Source of the DNA: Micromonospora sediminicola
GTDB taxonomy: Bacteria; Actinomycetota; Actinomycetes; Mycobacteriales; Micromonosporaceae
Direction of reading: 5' to 3'
NCBI RefSeq assembly: GCF_900089585.1
Contig: NZ_FLRH01000004.1
Location: 613,001-677,000, forward strand
DNA length: 64,000 bases
Part shown: positions 24,695 through 34,221 of the stretch, piece by piece
Layout: each line of letters begins with the position of its first letter
Position numbering within the stretch: the first letter of the stretch is position 1
Program-made: the position numbers and the translations under genes
The notes under the pieces: model-generated
What the model was told of the DNA's origin: nothing
Databases searched by the model: none
What the model saw: the letters and a program-made list of their open reading frames with translations, nothing else

Positions 24695-24726
24695 GACGCC
24701 CCCGGGACCTGCGTCCCGGGGGCGTC
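24695..24726. terminator. Bidirectional terminator hairpin
   Basis: A 14-bp stem (GACGCCCCCGGGAC/GTCCCGGGGGCGTC) with a CTGC loop lies between the converging small membrane protein and spo0M genes. Confidence 0.85.
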
Positions 24727-24737
24727 GTCGCGTGCCG

Positions 24738-25706
24738 TCACTCCTCGCCGAAGTCCCCGCCGTCGTCGCCCTCGAAGGCGTCCTCGAGCATCTCGCCGGC
24801 GACCAGACCGCCGGCCACACCGAGCGCGGCGCCGGCCATCATGCCGCCCATCCCGGAGCCCCGGTGACCGTGGTGTCCCGGGTAGCCGGGGTGGCCGTGC
24901 GGCGCGCCGAAGCCCTGGGCGCGCAGGCCGCCGTAGCGGGACGTGGTCTCGCGCAGCCAGCCGTCGACCACCTGGGTCCAGTCGGTGCGCGCGGCGTCGC
25001 TGTGCGGGATGGAGTACCGGCCGAAGGCGTCGTGCCCGGCGCTGAGGAAGCCGCCGCGCTTGTCGCACTCCAGGATCACCTCGACACCCTGCTGGCTGGT
25101 CACGAACGTCAGCTCGACCTCGTTGACCGTCTGCGCGTACTGCGGCGCGGCGAAGAACTCGATCTCCTGGTAGAACGGCAACGTCTGCGGGACCCCGTAG
25201 ATGTGGCCGCGCTCCAGGTCGGCGTGCTTGAACCGGAAGCCCAGCGCCTGGAAGGCGTCCAGGATCCGCTCGTGGATCGGCAGCGGGTGCACCGACACCT
25301 GGTCCAGGTCGGACTTGTCCACCGCCCGGGCCACCGCCAGCTCGGTGCGCAGGCCCATGGTCATGCCGCGCAGCCGCTGCCCGTAGACGTCGGTGACCGG
25401 GGTCTCCCACGGCACCGGCATCTGGAACGGGATGGCGAGCTGCTGCTTCGGGGCCAGCTCGAACGCGCCGCTGACCGGCATCCGGTGGAACTCCATGACG
25501 CCGGCGTACTCGGTGTCGCCGCCCTCGATCTCGACCCGGGTGACCAGGCCGAGGGTGATCTGCTCGATCCGCGCCGGAGCGTCGCCGCCGACCAGGTTGA
25601 CGTGCCCGTCCAGGGCCAGGCCCGGCCGGGTGTTCGGGTTGGTCAGCACGGTGTCGACGCTCGGGCCACCCACGCCGAACGCGCTGAGCATCTTCTTGAA
25701 GACCAT
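24738..25706 (-). CDS. spo0M: Sporulation control protein Spo0M-like
   Basis: 322 residues from ATG 25706. The N-terminal arrestin-like beta domain matches Spo0M: MVFKKMLSAFGVGGPSVDTV, LDGHVNLVGGD, EYAGVMEFHRMPVSGAF, IPFQMPVPWETP, then ELAVARAVDKSDLD. The C-terminal tail is Gly/His/Met-rich (PGYPGHHGHRG) and ends acidic; the His cluster could bind metal. In Bacillus Spo0M affects sporulation timing; homologues in sporulating actinomycetes are common. Together with ssgB it supports a sporulating host. Confidence 0.85.
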   Translation of the reverse strand: MVFKKMLSAFGVGGPSVDTVLTNPNTRPGLALDGHVNLVGGDAPARIEQITLGLVTRVEIEGGDTEYAGVMEFHRMPVSGAFELAPKQQLAIPFQMPVPWETPVTDVYGQRLRGMTMGLRTELAVARAVDKSDLDQVSVHPLPIHERILDAFQALGFRFKHADLERGHIYGVPQTLPFYQEIEFFAAPQYAQTVNEVELTFVTSQQGVEVILECDKRGGFLSAGHDAFGRYSIPHSDAARTDWTQVVDGWLRETTSRYGGLRAQGFGAPHGHPGYPGHHGHRGSGMGGMMAGAALGVAGGLVAGEMLEDAFEGDDGGDFGEE

Positions 25707-25810
25707 CGCAACTCCGCTTCCGCCGTAGGCGCGCTCCACCCTGGAGCACGCGGGCCGTGAGGGCACCCTAAATGGGACGGCTGAGAAGTGCCTGAAAGCG
25801 GACGGGACGC

Positions 25811-26587
25811 TCAGTCGGTGGGGACGACGATCAGTTCGCCCACCTGCTCGCCGAGCTGGCGGCGGGCCTCGACCGGAAGGCCGCCGTCGGTGATGAGCAC
25901 GTCGGCCTCCTCCAGCGGGGCGATGGTGGCGATACCGATGGTCTCCCACTTCGTGTGGTCGGCGAGCACGACCAGCCGGCGGGCGGCCCCGATCAGACGG
26001 CGGTTCACCGCCGCCTCCAACAGGTTGGGGGTGGTGAAGCCGGTGCGCTGGCTCATCCCGTGCACGCCGAGGAAGAGCAGGTCGACGTTGAGCGCGGCGA
26101 TGGCGGCCTCGGCGACCGGGCCGGTCAGCGCGTCCGACGGGGTCCGGATGCCGCCGGTGAGCACGACGGTCTGGTCGGCGCGGGGATTCTGGTAGAGCGC
26201 GTCGGCGACCGGGATCGAGTTGGTGACCACGGTCAGCCCGCGTACCTCGGCGAGCCGGGCGGCCAGCGCGGCGGTGGTGGTGCCGGCGGAGAGCGCCACG
26301 GCCATGCCCGGCTCGACCAGCCCGGCGGCCCGCTCCACGATCGCCTGCTTCTCGGCCCGCTGCCGGGCCGACTTGGCCGCGAAGCCGGGCTCCTCGGTCG
26401 AGCCGGGGCCGGCCAGCGTCGCCCCGCCGTGCACCTTGTCGACCAGGCCGCGTTCGGCGAGCACCTCCAGGTCCCGCCGGATGGTCATGTCCGACACGCC
26501 GAAGCGGCTGACCAGGTGGCTGACCCGGACGCCGCCGCGCTGGCGGATCAGTTCCAGGATGGCGCTCTGCCGTTGCTGGGCCAGCAT
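25811..26587 (-). CDS. DeoR/GlpR-family transcriptional regulator
   Basis: 258 residues from ATG 26587, whose A is shared with the beta-galactosidase stop (TGATG), so translation is coupled. N-terminal HTH: RQSAILELIRQRGGVRVSHL, VSDMTIRRDLEVLAERGLVDKVHGGA. C-terminal sugar-phosphate sensing domain: LSAGTTTAALA, VTNSIPVADAL, GHTA-type GIRT-x-SDALTG, LFLGVHGM, ADHTKWE. It probably senses a phosphorylated sugar and controls the divergent galactoside operons. Confidence 0.9.
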   Translation of the reverse strand: MLAQQRQSAILELIRQRGGVRVSHLVSRFGVSDMTIRRDLEVLAERGLVDKVHGGATLAGPGSTEEPGFAAKSARQRAEKQAIVERAAGLVEPGMAVALSAGTTTAALAARLAEVRGLTVVTNSIPVADALYQNPRADQTVVLTGGIRTPSDALTGPVAEAAIAALNVDLLFLGVHGMSQRTGFTTPNLLEAAVNRRLIGAARRLVVLADHTKWETIGIATIAPLEEADVLITDGGLPVEARRQLGEQVGELIVVPTD

Positions 26588-28578
26588 CAGACCTCCACCT
26601 CGCGGACCACCGCCACCTCCCCCGCCGGCACCACCAGCTCGCCGTCGCACCGCTCGCCGCTGAGCAGCTCGACGCCGGTGGCCGGCAGCCGGGCCGACCC
26701 GTCGGTGTGGTTGACCACGAACAGCCAGCTCCGCTCGGCCGAGCGGCGGCGGACCACCTCCACCCCGGCCGGCGCGGCCACCGGCGGCCGCACGCCGGCC
26801 TCGGCGAGCAGCCGGGCCACCAGCCGGTCGGTGGCCGCGTCGTCGAGCCGGGTACCGACGTACCAGGCGGCGCCCGCGCCGACCGCGTGGCGGGTCAGCG
26901 CCGGCACGCCGGGCAAGGGCCCGTCGGCGTACGCGGCGAGCACCTCGGCGCCCTCGGCGTGCAGCCACTCGGTCCACACGTCGGCGCGGGCGCCGTCGTC
27001 GAGGCGGACCGTCTCGCCGGCGCGCAGGGGGAAGAACTCCTCGGTGCGTACGCCGAGCAGGTCGCGGAACGCGCCGGGGTAGCCGCCGAGCCGGATGTGG
27101 TCGTGCTCGTCGACGATGCCGCTGAAGTAGGTGACCAGCGCGGTGCCGCCCGCCTCGACGAAGCGGCGCAGCGCGTCGGCGTCGGCGTCGCGGGTCAGGT
27201 AGAGCGTGGGCGCCAGGACGAGCCGGTAGCGGGACAGATCCGCCGACGGGTGCACCACGTCGGCGGTGACCCCGGCCCGCCAGAGCGCGCCGTGCAGCGC
27301 GGCGAGCCGGTCGGTGTAGGTGACGTCGACGCTCGGGTGGGAGTCGAGTTCCGCGCCCCACCAGGCCTCGTAGTCGAACAGCAGCGCGACGTCGGCGGCG
27401 ACCCGGCTGCCGCGTACCTCGGCCAGCGCCCGCAGGTCGGCGCCGAGCCGGCGGACCTCGCGGAACACCTTGGTGTCCGGCCCGGCGTGCGGGACCAGCG
27501 CGGAGTGGAACTTCTCCGCGCCGGCCCGGGAGGCGCGCCACTGGAAGAAGAGCACCCCGTCGGCGCCACGGGCCACGTGGGCGAGGCTGTTGCGCCGCAT
27601 CTGACCGGGCGTCTTGGCGATGTTGCGGGGCTGCCAGTTGACCGCGCTGGTGGAGTGCTCCATCAGCAGCCACGGCGCGCCGCCCGCCACGCCCCGGGTC
27701 TGGTCGGCGGCGAGCGCGAGGTTCACCTGCGGTCGCGGGTCGGCGGCGGTGAGGTAGTGGTCGTTGGCGACCACGTCCACGTCCGACGCCCACGAGTGGT
27801 AGTCCAGATACTTGATGCCGGTGCCGATCATGAAGTTGGTGGTCACCGGCTGCGGGACGAGCCGGTTCAGCAGCTCCCGCTCGGCGCGCAGCTGGGCGCG
27901 TTGCTCGTCGGAGGAGAAGCGCAGGAAGTCCAGTTGCTGCGTCGGGTTGGCGAACGTCGGCGCGGCGCGCGGCGGGTTCACCTCGGCCCAGTCGTGGTAG
28001 CGCTGGCTCCAGAACGCGGTGCCCCAGGCGGCGTTGAGCGCGTCCAGGTCGCCGTAGCGCTCGCGCAGCCAGCGCCGGAACGCCTCGGCGCTGACGTCGC
28101 AGTAGCAGTGCACGTTGTGACAGCCCAGTTCGTTGGAGACGTGCCAGAGGACGACCGACGGGTGTGCCGCGTAGCGCCGCGCCACCGCCTCGACCAGGCG
28201 GAGCGAGCGGTCCCGGAACACCGGTGAGCTGGGGCAGTACGCCTGCCGGCCGCCGGGCCACAGCACGGCGCCGTCGGCACGCCGGGGCAGCGTCTCCGGG
28301 TGCCGGTGGGCCAGCCACGGTGGCGGGCTGGCGGTGGCGGTGGCCAGGTCGACGCGGATCCCGCCGGCGTGCAGCAGGTCGAGCGCGCGGTCCAGCCAGC
28401 CGAACTCGTACCGGTCCGGGGCGGGCTCCAGCAGGGCCCAGGAGAAGATGCCGACCGACACCAGGTTGACCCCGGCCTGGCGCATCAGCGCGACGTCCTC
28501 GGCCCACACCTCCTCGGGCCACTGCTCCGGGTTGTAGTCGGCGCCGTACCAGATGCCCTCGCCGTGCCAGTTCCGCAT
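26587..28578 (-). CDS. GH42 beta-galactosidase
   Basis: 663 residues from ATG 28578. Typical GH42 start (GIWYGADYNPEQWPEEVW), acid/base E150 in WHVSNELGCH, nucleophile E307 in LLMEHSTSAVNWQPRN, and a Cys-rich metal loop (C-x3-HC-x-C near 153-160). C-terminal trimerisation and beta domains are complete; length is normal. No signal peptide, so it acts in the cytoplasm on imported galactosides. Co-transcribed with the DeoR regulator and divergent from the importer/alpha-galactosidase operon. Confidence 0.9.
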   Translation of the reverse strand: MRNWHGEGIWYGADYNPEQWPEEVWAEDVALMRQAGVNLVSVGIFSWALLEPAPDRYEFGWLDRALDLLHAGGIRVDLATATASPPPWLAHRHPETLPRRADGAVLWPGGRQAYCPSSPVFRDRSLRLVEAVARRYAAHPSVVLWHVSNELGCHNVHCYCDVSAEAFRRWLRERYGDLDALNAAWGTAFWSQRYHDWAEVNPPRAAPTFANPTQQLDFLRFSSDEQRAQLRAERELLNRLVPQPVTTNFMIGTGIKYLDYHSWASDVDVVANDHYLTAADPRPQVNLALAADQTRGVAGGAPWLLMEHSTSAVNWQPRNIAKTPGQMRRNSLAHVARGADGVLFFQWRASRAGAEKFHSALVPHAGPDTKVFREVRRLGADLRALAEVRGSRVAADVALLFDYEAWWGAELDSHPSVDVTYTDRLAALHGALWRAGVTADVVHPSADLSRYRLVLAPTLYLTRDADADALRRFVEAGGTALVTYFSGIVDEHDHIRLGGYPGAFRDLLGVRTEEFFPLRAGETVRLDDGARADVWTEWLHAEGAEVLAAYADGPLPGVPALTRHAVGAGAAWYVGTRLDDAATDRLVARLLAEAGVRPPVAAPAGVEVVRRRSAERSWLFVVNHTDGSARLPATGVELLSGERCDGELVVPAGEVAVVREVEV

Positions 28579-28607
28579 GACAGCAGAGCGTGCCCCCGGC
28601 CGCGACT

Positions 28608-28650
28608 CAAGTCAACACTTTCCAACATCGACAAAAGTTACAACGTTTAC
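28608..28650. promoter_or_regulatory. AT-rich operator-like block in divergent galactoside promoter
   Basis: An unusually AT-rich run with repeated TCAACA / CCAACA / TACAACG-type elements and a central AACGTT palindrome lies 30-70 bp upstream of the beta-galactosidase start. It is a plausible DeoR- or LacI-type operator; the exact site cannot be fixed by eye. Confidence 0.4.
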
Positions 28651-28698
28651 CTGCCCTTTCCCCTGCCACAGCTCGGTTATCGCCGGCCGTTCGCCCTC

Positions 28699-28726
28699 TT
28701 GACAGCGCCGAACCAAGGGGTAGCTT
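28699..28726 (+). promoter_or_regulatory. Sigma-70-type promoter for the galactoside import operon
   Basis: TTGACA at 28699-28704 and TAGCTT at 28721-28726 are 16 bp apart, a near-consensus housekeeping promoter about 80 bp upstream of the binding-protein start. Confidence 0.6.
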
Positions 28727-28807
28727 CAACCGCCACCGGCTATTTCTGTTCGGACATGTGGATTCTCGGTGAATCTCGTAGCGCACCTCTTCCACGCAGG
28801 AGGCACA

Positions 28808-30139
28808 GTGTCCCGTCCCCGCTCGCAGGCCGAGTACCTCGCCCGGCTCGTACCCCCCTCCGTCGCCGGCCTGAACCGGCGCTCCCTGCTGGCCGGCGCG
28901 GCCGGCGCGGGCGCGCTGCTCGGCACCGGCCTGCTCGCCGGCTGCGGCGACTCCGACTCCGGTTCCGGCGGGGACGCCAAGAGCGTCTCGCTCGGCTCGA
29001 ACCAGTCGGACCCGAAGCCCAAGGACGTCGTCGCCAAGGTGATGGACGGCTTCAAGACGTCCTCCGGGGTGACCGTCGCCGTCAACACGGTCGACCACAA
29101 CACGTTCCAGGAGAACATCAACAACTATCTGCAGGGCAAGCCGGACGACGTCTTCACCTGGTTCGCCGGCTACCGGATGCGGTTCTTCGCGGCCAAGGGC
29201 CTGGCCGGTGACCTCAGCGACGTGTGGGGCAAGCTCGACGGCTACTCCGACGCGTTCAAGAAGGCGTCGACCGGCGACGACGGCAAGCAGTACTTCGTGC
29301 CGGCGTCCTACTACCCGTGGGCGGTCTTCTACCGCAAGTCGGTCTGGCAGCAGCGCGGTTACCAGGTGCCCAAGACGCTGGACGACCTGAACACGCTCGG
29401 CGCGCAGATGAAGAAGGACGGGCTGAACCCGATCGCCTTCGCCGACAAGGACGGCTGGCCGGCGATGGGCACGTTCGACGTCCTCAACCTGCGGATCAAC
29501 GGCTACCAGTTCCACATCGACCTGATGGCCGGCAAGGAGGCGTGGACCTCCGACAGGGTCAAGAAGGTCTTCGACACCTGGGCCGGCCTGCTCCCCCTGC
29601 ACCAGCCGGACTCGCTCGGCCGCACCTGGCAGGAGGCCGCCCAGTCGCTGCAGCAGAAGAAGAGCGGCATGTACCTGCTCGGTCTCTTCGTCGGCCAGCA
29701 GTTCAGCGGCGCCGACCTGGAGGACCTGGACTTCTTCACCTTCCCCGAGATCGACTCCACGATCGGCGCGAAGGCCCTGGACGCGCCGATCGACGGCTAC
29801 ATGATGGCGCGCAAGCCGAAGTCCAAGGACGCGGCGGAGAAGCTGCTGACGTACCTGGGTTCGAAGGACGCCGCGAACATCACCGTGAAGAACGACCCGA
29901 GCACGCTGGTCGCCAACAGCGGCGCGGACACCGCCGGCTACACCGCGCTGCAGAAGAAGGCCGCCGAACTGGTCGGCTCGGCCACCGAGATCGCCCAGTT
30001 CCTCGACCGGGACACCCGGCCGGACTTCGCCTCCACCGTGATCATCCCGGCGTTGCAGCAGTTCATCAAGGACCCGAAGGACATCAGCGGGCTGCTCACC
30101 AGCGTCGAGAACCAGAAAAAGTCGATCTTCACCAGCTGA
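28808..30139 (+). CDS. Sugar ABC transporter substrate-binding lipoprotein
   Basis: 443 residues from GTG 28808 with AGGAGG 4 bp upstream; a GTG at 28769 is less likely. A twin-arginine-like signal (NRRSLLAGAAGAG) ends in a lipobox (LLAGC), so it is an exported lipoprotein, maybe via Tat. The mature part is a family-1 extracellular solute-binding protein: FKTSSGVTVAVNTVDHN, DDVFTWFAGYRMRFFAAKGL, PASYYPWAVFYRKSVW. It probably binds galacto-oligosaccharides (inferred from flanking GH42 and GH36). Confidence 0.85.
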   Translation: MSRPRSQAEYLARLVPPSVAGLNRRSLLAGAAGAGALLGTGLLAGCGDSDSGSGGDAKSVSLGSNQSDPKPKDVVAKVMDGFKTSSGVTVAVNTVDHNTFQENINNYLQGKPDDVFTWFAGYRMRFFAAKGLAGDLSDVWGKLDGYSDAFKKASTGDDGKQYFVPASYYPWAVFYRKSVWQQRGYQVPKTLDDLNTLGAQMKKDGLNPIAFADKDGWPAMGTFDVLNLRINGYQFHIDLMAGKEAWTSDRVKKVFDTWAGLLPLHQPDSLGRTWQEAAQSLQQKKSGMYLLGLFVGQQFSGADLEDLDFFTFPEIDSTIGAKALDAPIDGYMMARKPKSKDAAEKLLTYLGSKDAANITVKNDPSTLVANSGADTAGYTALQKKAAELVGSATEIAQFLDRDTRPDFASTVIIPALQQFIKDPKDISGLLTSVENQKKSIFTS

Positions 30140-30161
30140 CGGCGGAAGGGGGAAGGACATC

Positions 30162-31115
30162 ATGTCCGACCTGCCCCTGATCCAAGCGGATCGCGCCGTG
30201 CCGCCGCCGGCCGCGACCACCACCGGTGGTCGCGGTCGCCGGCTACGGCTCCTGTCCCGCACCGACCGCGTGGTGATCACGCTGATGGTGTTGGTGCCCC
30301 TGCTGCTCGTCACCGCCCTGGTCTGGCTGCCGGCCGTGGCGACCGTGCTGCTCTCCGGCACGGACTGGGACGGCATCGGCCCGATCGGCGAGATCGACTG
30401 GGTCGGGTGGAAGAACTACGACGACGTGGTGAACATCTACCCGCCGTTCGTCCCCGCGGTGCAGAACAACCTGCTCTGGCTGGCCGCGCTGTTCGTGGTG
30501 GCCACCCCGTTCGGCATGTTCCTCGCCGTGCTGCTGGACAAGGAGCTGCGCGGCAGCCGGTTCTACCAGACCGCGCTCTACCTGCCGGTGGTGCTGTCGC
30601 TGGCGCTGATCGGCTTCGTCTGGCAGCTCATCTACAGCCGGGACCAGGGCCTGCTCAACGGCGTGTTCGGCGGCGACACCGACTGGTACGGCGACCCGAA
30701 CGTCAACATCTGGGCGGTGCTGGTGGCCGCCGGCTGGCGGCACGTCGGCTACATCATGCTGCTCTACCTGGCCGGGCTCAAGGGCGTCGACCCGTCGCTG
30801 CGCGAGGCCGCCGCGGTGGACGGCTCCTCCGAGACCAGCACGTTCTTCCGGGTGGTGTTCCCGGTGATGCGCCCGATCAACATCATCGTGCTGGTGGTCA
30901 CCGTGATCGAGTCGCTGCGCGCGTTCGACCTGGTCTGGGTCATCAACAAGGGCCGCAACGGGCTGGAGCTGATCTCCGCGCTGGTCACCCAGAACGTGGT
31001 CGGCGAGGCGAGCCGGATCGGCTTCGGCTCCGCGCTGGCGACGATCATGCTGATGGTCTCCCTGGTCTTCATCACCATCTACCTCTGGACCGTGATGCGG
31101 GAGGACAAGCGATGA
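30162..31115 (+). CDS. Sugar ABC transporter permease (MalF type)
   Basis: 317 residues, six TM helices after a 40-residue polar N-terminus. The EAA loop reads GVDPSLREAAAVDGSSE, followed by FFRVVFPVMRPIN. It pairs with the next permease, whose ATG overlaps this stop (ATGA). No ATPase gene is in this operon; like many actinobacterial CUT1 importers it probably borrows a shared MsiK-type ATPase encoded elsewhere. Confidence 0.88.
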   Translation: MSDLPLIQADRAVPPPAATTTGGRGRRLRLLSRTDRVVITLMVLVPLLLVTALVWLPAVATVLLSGTDWDGIGPIGEIDWVGWKNYDDVVNIYPPFVPAVQNNLLWLAALFVVATPFGMFLAVLLDKELRGSRFYQTALYLPVVLSLALIGFVWQLIYSRDQGLLNGVFGGDTDWYGDPNVNIWAVLVAAGWRHVGYIMLLYLAGLKGVDPSLREAAAVDGSSETSTFFRVVFPVMRPINIIVLVVTVIESLRAFDLVWVINKGRNGLELISALVTQNVVGEASRIGFGSALATIMLMVSLVFITIYLWTVMREDKR

Positions 31116-31996
31116 CCGCCGCCGTCTCCACCGGGCGCCGCCGGCCACTGCGGCCGGCCCGGGTAGTCCTGCACCTCTTCCTGGGTACGGTCGCGATCGG
31201 CTGGCTGTTCCCGATCCTCTGGGCGGTGCTCACGTCGTTCCGTTCCTACGAGTACACCGCCGCCAACGGCTACGTCTCGCTCGGCGGGTGGACGATCGAC
31301 AACTACGTCACCGCGTGGCGGACCGCCGAGTTCGGCAAGCACTTCCTCAACTCGGTCTACATCACCGTCCCGGCGGTGCTGCTCACGCTCTTCCTCGCCT
31401 CGTGCGTGGCGTTCGTGATCGCCCGGTTCAGCTGGAAGCTCAACATCGCGCTGCTCGGCCTGTTCACCGCCGCGAACCTGCTGCCGCAGCAGGCCCTGCT
31501 CATCCCGCTGTTCCGGATGTTCACCGAGATCCCGCTGCCGGCCTGGATGAGCGACTCGGAGCTGCTCTACGACAGCTACTGGGGGCTGATCCTGGTCAAC
31601 GTCGCGTTCCAGTGCGGCTTCTGCGTGTTCGTGCTGAGCAACTACATGAAGGCGCTGCCGCACGAGCTGTACGAGGCCGCGATGGTCGACGGGGCGAGCG
31701 TGTGGCGGCAGTACTGGCAGGTGACCATGCCGCTGTGCCGGCCGGCCCTGGCCGCGTTGGCCACGCTGGAGGTGACCTGGATCTACAACGAATTCTTCTG
31801 GGCCACCGTGCTCATGCGTACCGGCGACAAGTTCCCGGTGACCAGTTCGCTGAACAACCTGCGCGGCGAGTTCTTCACCGACAACAACCTGGTCTCGGCC
31901 GGCTCGGTGCTGGTCGCGGTCCCCACCCTGGTGATCTTCTTCCTGCTCCAGAGGCAGTTCGTCCGGGGCCTGACACTGGGAGCCTCCAAGGGATGA
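31112..31996 (+). CDS. Sugar ABC transporter permease (MalG type)
   Basis: 294 residues from ATG 31112, six TM helices. EAA loop: LPHELYEAAMVDGASVWRQY, then TMPLCRPALAALATLE. It ends QRQFVRGLTLGASKG, the typical MalG-like C-terminus that contacts the ATPase. Start and stop both overlap the neighbouring genes by four bases, so the three genes are translationally coupled. Confidence 0.9.
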   Translation: MTAAVSTGRRRPLRPARVVLHLFLGTVAIGWLFPILWAVLTSFRSYEYTAANGYVSLGGWTIDNYVTAWRTAEFGKHFLNSVYITVPAVLLTLFLASCVAFVIARFSWKLNIALLGLFTAANLLPQQALLIPLFRMFTEIPLPAWMSDSELLYDSYWGLILVNVAFQCGFCVFVLSNYMKALPHELYEAAMVDGASVWRQYWQVTMPLCRPALAALATLEVTWIYNEFFWATVLMRTGDKFPVTSSLNNLRGEFFTDNNLVSAGSVLVAVPTLVIFFLLQRQFVRGLTLGASKG

Positions 31997-34218
31997 CGAT
32001 CGTCCACCTGCGCCGCGCGCGGACCAGCCTGGTGCTCGACGCGCGCGGACCGGGCCTGCCCCGGGTCGTGCACTGGGGCGCCGACCTCGGGCCGCTGCCC
32101 GCCGAGGACCTGCCCGCGCTGGTCGACGCCACCGTGCCACCGGTGGTCCCGAGCAGCTTCGACGCGCCCACCGTGCTGTCGCTGCTGCCCGAGGCGAGCG
32201 CCGGTTGGAGCGGCCGACCCGGCCTGGCCGGTCACCGCGACGGCCGGGACTGGTCCACCTCCTTCCGCCTGGTCGACCTCGACGTACGCGACGAACGCGC
32301 GACGTCACCCCCCGACGGCACCGCGGCCGTCGGGCCCGAGCTGTTAGGAGGGGCCCCTTTACCTGCACCAGGCGTTAACAGGTGGCCCTTCCTTTCCACT
32401 GTCGAGGTGCGGGCGGTGGACCCGGGGGCGGGGTTGCGCCTGACCGTCGAGATCGCGCTGGACGCGGCGGGACTGCTGACGCTGCGACACCGGCTGCGCA
32501 ACGACGGCGACGGACGCTACGAGCTGCGCGAGCTGACGCCGGTGCTGCCGGTGCCGGCGGTCGCCACCGAACTGCTCGACCTGACCGGCCGCTGGTGCCG
32601 GGAACGCGCGCCGCAGCGGCACCCGTGGCCGATGGGCGCCTGGGTCCGCGAGGGACGGCACGGACGTACCGGGCACGACGCCACGCTGCTGCTGGTCGCC
32701 GGCACTCCCGGCTTCGGCTTCGGGCACGGCGAGGTGTGGGCGGTGCACACCGCCTGGAGCGGCGACCACGTCACCGTGGCCGAGCGTCGCCCGACCGGTG
32801 AGGCCACGCTCGGCGGCGGCGAGCTGCTGGCCCCCGGCGAGATCGTGCTGGGGCCGGGCGAGGAGTACGCCTCTCCCCTGCTCCACGCCGCGCACTCGGC
32901 CGACGGGCTGGACGGGCTCAGCGACGTGCTGCACACGCACCTGCGGGCCCGGCCGGAGCATCCGCGCACGCCGCGACCGGTGACGTTGAACGTGTGGGAG
33001 GCGGTCTACTTCGACCACGACCTGGACCGGCTGCGGACGCTCGCCGACCGGGCCGCCGAGGTGGGGGTGGAACGCTTCGTGCTCGACGACGGCTGGTTCC
33101 GCGGCCGGCGCCACGACCTCGCCGGGCTCGGCGACTGGTGGGTCGACGGCGAGGTCTGGCCGGACGGGCTGCAACCGCTGATCGACCACGTCCGCGTGCA
33201 CGGCATGCAGTTCGGGCTCTGGGTCGAGCCGGAGATGGTCAACCCCGACTCCGACCTGTTCCGGGCCCACCCGGACTGGCTGCTCCAGACGCCCGGCCGG
33301 CTGCCGCCGGAGTGGCGGCACCAGCAGGTGCTCGACCTGGTCAACCCGGACGCGTACGCGTACGTGCTCGGCCGGCTCGACGCGGTGCTGGGCGAGCACG
33401 ACGGCATCGCGTACCTGAAGTGGGACCACAACCGGGACCTCACCGAGGCCGGGCACGCCGGCCGGCCCGGGGTGCACGCGCAGACCGTGGCCGTCTACCG
33501 GCTGCTCGACGAGCTGCGCGCCCGTCATCCGGGCCTGGAGATCGAGAGCTGTTCGTCCGGTGGCGCCCGGGTCGACCTGGAGATCCTGCGCCGCACCGAC
33601 CGGGTCTGGGCGAGTGACTGCAACGACGCGCTGGAACGGCTGTCCATCCAGCGCTGGACCGGCCTGCTGCTCCCGCCGGAGCTGATCGGCACGCACATCG
33701 GGCCGGAGCGCTCGCACACCACGCACCGGGTCCACGACCTGGGCTTCCGGGCGGTCACCGCACTCTTCGGCCACCACGGCATCGAGTGGGACATCACCGC
33801 GATCGACGCGACCACCCGCGCCGAACTCACCGCCTGGGTGGCGCTGCACAAGCGGCTGCGTCCGCTGCTGCACGGCGGCCGGGTGGTCCGGGTCGACCAC
33901 CCCGACCCGGCCGTGCAGGCCCACGGCGTGGTCGCCCACGACCGCTCCGCGGCGGTGTACGCGGTCAGCCGGGTGGCCACCTCCGCGGCCCAGGTGCCGG
34001 GCGCGGTGCGGTTGCCGGGGCTGGACCCGCACCGGCGCTACCGGGTCCGCCCGCCGGCCGGGGTGCCGGAGCCGGCGCTGCTGGAGCTGACGCCCCCGGC
34101 CTGGCTGGCGTCCGGGACGGGGGTGACGCTGAGCGGGTCGGTGCTGGCGTCGGTCGGTCTGCAACTGCCCGCCCTGCACCCGGAGCAGGCGCTGCTGTTG
34201 GAGGCCGTCGCAACCTGA
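31993..34218 (+). CDS. GH36 alpha-galactosidase with an in-frame repeat insertion
   Basis: 741 residues from ATG 31993. GH36 core: NVWEAVYFDHD, FVLDDGWF, WVEPEMVNPDSDL, nucleophile D478 in LKWDHNRD, CSSGGARVDL, acid/base D542 in WASDCNDALER. No signal peptide; a cytoplasmic enzyme removing alpha-1,6-galactose from imported oligosaccharides. About residues 104-136 (SPPDGTAAVGPELLGG..VNRWPFLS) do not fit the family pattern and are encoded by a genus-type GGGGCCCC repeat; the frame stays open through it. The insertion is in the N-terminal beta-domain, away from the active site, so the enzyme may still work. Confidence 0.9.
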   Translation: MTIVHLRRARTSLVLDARGPGLPRVVHWGADLGPLPAEDLPALVDATVPPVVPSSFDAPTVLSLLPEASAGWSGRPGLAGHRDGRDWSTSFRLVDLDVRDERATSPPDGTAAVGPELLGGAPLPAPGVNRWPFLSTVEVRAVDPGAGLRLTVEIALDAAGLLTLRHRLRNDGDGRYELRELTPVLPVPAVATELLDLTGRWCRERAPQRHPWPMGAWVREGRHGRTGHDATLLLVAGTPGFGFGHGEVWAVHTAWSGDHVTVAERRPTGEATLGGGELLAPGEIVLGPGEEYASPLLHAAHSADGLDGLSDVLHTHLRARPEHPRTPRPVTLNVWEAVYFDHDLDRLRTLADRAAEVGVERFVLDDGWFRGRRHDLAGLGDWWVDGEVWPDGLQPLIDHVRVHGMQFGLWVEPEMVNPDSDLFRAHPDWLLQTPGRLPPEWRHQQVLDLVNPDAYAYVLGRLDAVLGEHDGIAYLKWDHNRDLTEAGHAGRPGVHAQTVAVYRLLDELRARHPGLEIESCSSGGARVDLEILRRTDRVWASDCNDALERLSIQRWTGLLLPPELIGTHIGPERSHTTHRVHDLGFRAVTALFGHHGIEWDITAIDATTRAELTAWVALHKRLRPLLHGGRVVRVDHPDPAVQAHGVVAHDRSAAVYAVSRVATSAAQVPGAVRLPGLDPHRRYRVRPPAGVPEPALLELTPPAWLASGTGVTLSGSVLASVGLQLPALHPEQALLLEAVAT
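32341..32399. repeat. GGGGCCCC repeat copy inside the alpha-galactosidase CDS
   Basis: GTTAGGAGGGGCCCCTTT, a 22-bp centre containing GCGTTAAC, and TGGCCCTTCCTTT form a diverged copy of the repeat seen after helD. Both arms match (AGGAGGGGCCCCTT; GGCCCTTCC). It is in frame, adding about 20-33 residues to the protein. Confidence 0.8.
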
Positions 34219-34221
34219 GCG

